From: CAZLBC01 sp964557575
GTDB taxonomy: Bacteria; Planctomycetota; Phycisphaerae; SM23-33
Length of the DNA: 6,862 nt
Reading direction: 5' to 3'
Assembly: GCA_964557575.1 (NCBI GenBank)
Contig: CAZLBC010000158.1
Span: 1 to 6,862, forward strand
Shown here: positions 6,700 through 6,862 of the stretch, piece by piece
Numbering within the stretch: position 1 is the first letter of the stretch
Layout of the letters: the number at the start of each line of letters is the position of its first letter
Translations under genes and position numbers: made by a program
The notes under the pieces: model-generated
Seen by the model: only the letters and a program-made list of their open reading frames with translations
The model's database searches: none
What the model was told of the DNA's origin: nothing

Positions 6700-6731
6700 T
6701 TAAATAATGAATTACTGTGGTCCGACCCCAA
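6696..6731 (-). repeat. Right terminal inverted repeat
   Basis: This is the inverted partner of 5664-5699, with 29 of 36 positions matching. Read outward to inward, its tip contains an imperfect 15-base palindrome (TGGGGTCGGACCACA, one mismatched pair), resembling the palindromic core of a REP sequence. The left end has lost one pair of this palindrome through the A for T change. The TAA at 6714-6712 inside it stops the gene that enters from the right. Confidence 0.85.
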
Positions 6732-6862
6732 TCTGTGCGGTGGCGGGGCGGTACCAGAACGACCGCCAGTAGGCCCGGTCGGTCGCGTAGGGGTCGATCG
6801 GGTCGTCGGGGCCGAGGTCCCTCGGCAGGATGCCGTAGCGCTTCATCTCGCGAATGTAGGGC
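6712..6862 (-). CDS. C-terminal end of an unrecognised gene, capped by the mobile element (partial)
   Basis: On the minus strand from the right edge, one frame stays open for 49 codons and ends at TAA 6714-6712. It reads PYIREMKRYGILPRDLGP, then DDPIDPYATDRAYWRSFWYRP, then ATAQ, then IGVGPQ. The strong GC preference at third positions and the protein-like composition (KRYGILP, DRAYWRSFWYRP) support real coding. The first 43 or so codons are host sequence; the last 6 (IGVGPQ) and the stop come from the right inverted repeat. The native C-terminus was therefore probably removed or replaced by the insertion. The tail looks like those of large secreted planctomycete proteins, but I cannot name the family. 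The gene converges on the 4211-5485 gene. Confidence 0.6.
   Translation of the reverse strand, partial: PYIREMKRYGILPRDLGPDDPIDPYATDRAYWRSFWYRPATAQIGVGPQ

Larger units (their letters stand above)
5454..6731 (-). mobile_element. RAYT-type (Y1/HUH) element with inverted ends, left end duplicated
   Basis: The block between about 5454 and 6731 is visibly AT-richer than the GC-rich genes on both sides and contains one transposase gene. Its outermost sequences, TTGGGGACGGACCACAG on the left and CTGTGGTCCGACCCCAA on the right, are inverted copies of each other with one mismatch. The complete unit is 5664-6731 (1068 bases); 5454-5658 is an extra truncated left end. Exact boundaries are uncertain by a few bases, and no target duplication is seen, as expected for Y1/HUH chemistry. 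An arrangement of transposase plus inverted flanking repeats resembles the REP-RAYT-iREP unit called a REPtron. The element lies between the 3' ends of two convergent genes. Confidence 0.8.

Noticed and set aside
5454..6731. Nested insertion of one element into another to explain the duplicated left end
   Set aside because: Nesting would leave the rest of the outer element beyond 6731, but GC-rich host coding sequence follows there directly.
5440..6745. Target-site duplication flanking the element
   Set aside because: No convincing direct repeat is found at the two junctions; ACAG-like bases near both ends are too short to count.

Overview
The flanks are very GC-rich and coding. They hold large secreted proteins built from PQQ-like (BamB-type) beta-propellers, one of them carrying a methyltransferase-like head and a LamG-like tail. 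The 'WPDWRGPNRDG' start of the smaller protein and the overall architecture are typical of Planctomycetes and relatives (PVC group). A run of exactly 100 N suggests a draft or metagenome-derived scaffold. The taxonomic call is inferred from protein style only.

Layout. (1) Positions 1-145, minus strand: the start of a secreted, glycine-rich protein running off the left edge. (2) 174-4052, minus: a 1292-residue secreted fusion of a SAM-methyltransferase-like domain, two beta-propellers and a LamG-like lectin fold; gene (1) follows it after 28 bases, so they probably share a transcript. (3) 4053-4210: a 158-base divergent intergenic region with strong Shine-Dalgarno sites at both ends and a palindrome near the minus gene. 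(4) 4211-5485, plus: a 424-residue secreted single beta-propeller protein. (5) About 5454-6731: a visibly more AT-rich mobile element with a Y1/HUH transposase of the REP-associated (RAYT/TnpREP) type on the minus strand. Its ends are 36-base imperfect inverted repeats (29 of 36 matching). Its left end is present twice, and the 100-N gap lies inside the first copy. (6) 6712-6862, minus: the C-terminal 49 codons of another GC-rich gene entering from the right edge.

How the parts relate. The two propeller genes are divergently transcribed from a shared upstream region and may be co-regulated; both products are predicted to be exported. The mobile element sits between the 3' ends of two convergent genes (4 and 6). 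Its inverted repeats supply the last codons and the stop codon of both: the plus gene ends in about 10 element-encoded residues and the minus gene in about 6. No RNA genes, CRISPR arrays or defence systems were seen. The points most worth following are the exported methyltransferase-propeller-LamG fusion, which has a degenerate SAM motif, and the RAYT element with long inverted ends capping both neighbouring genes.
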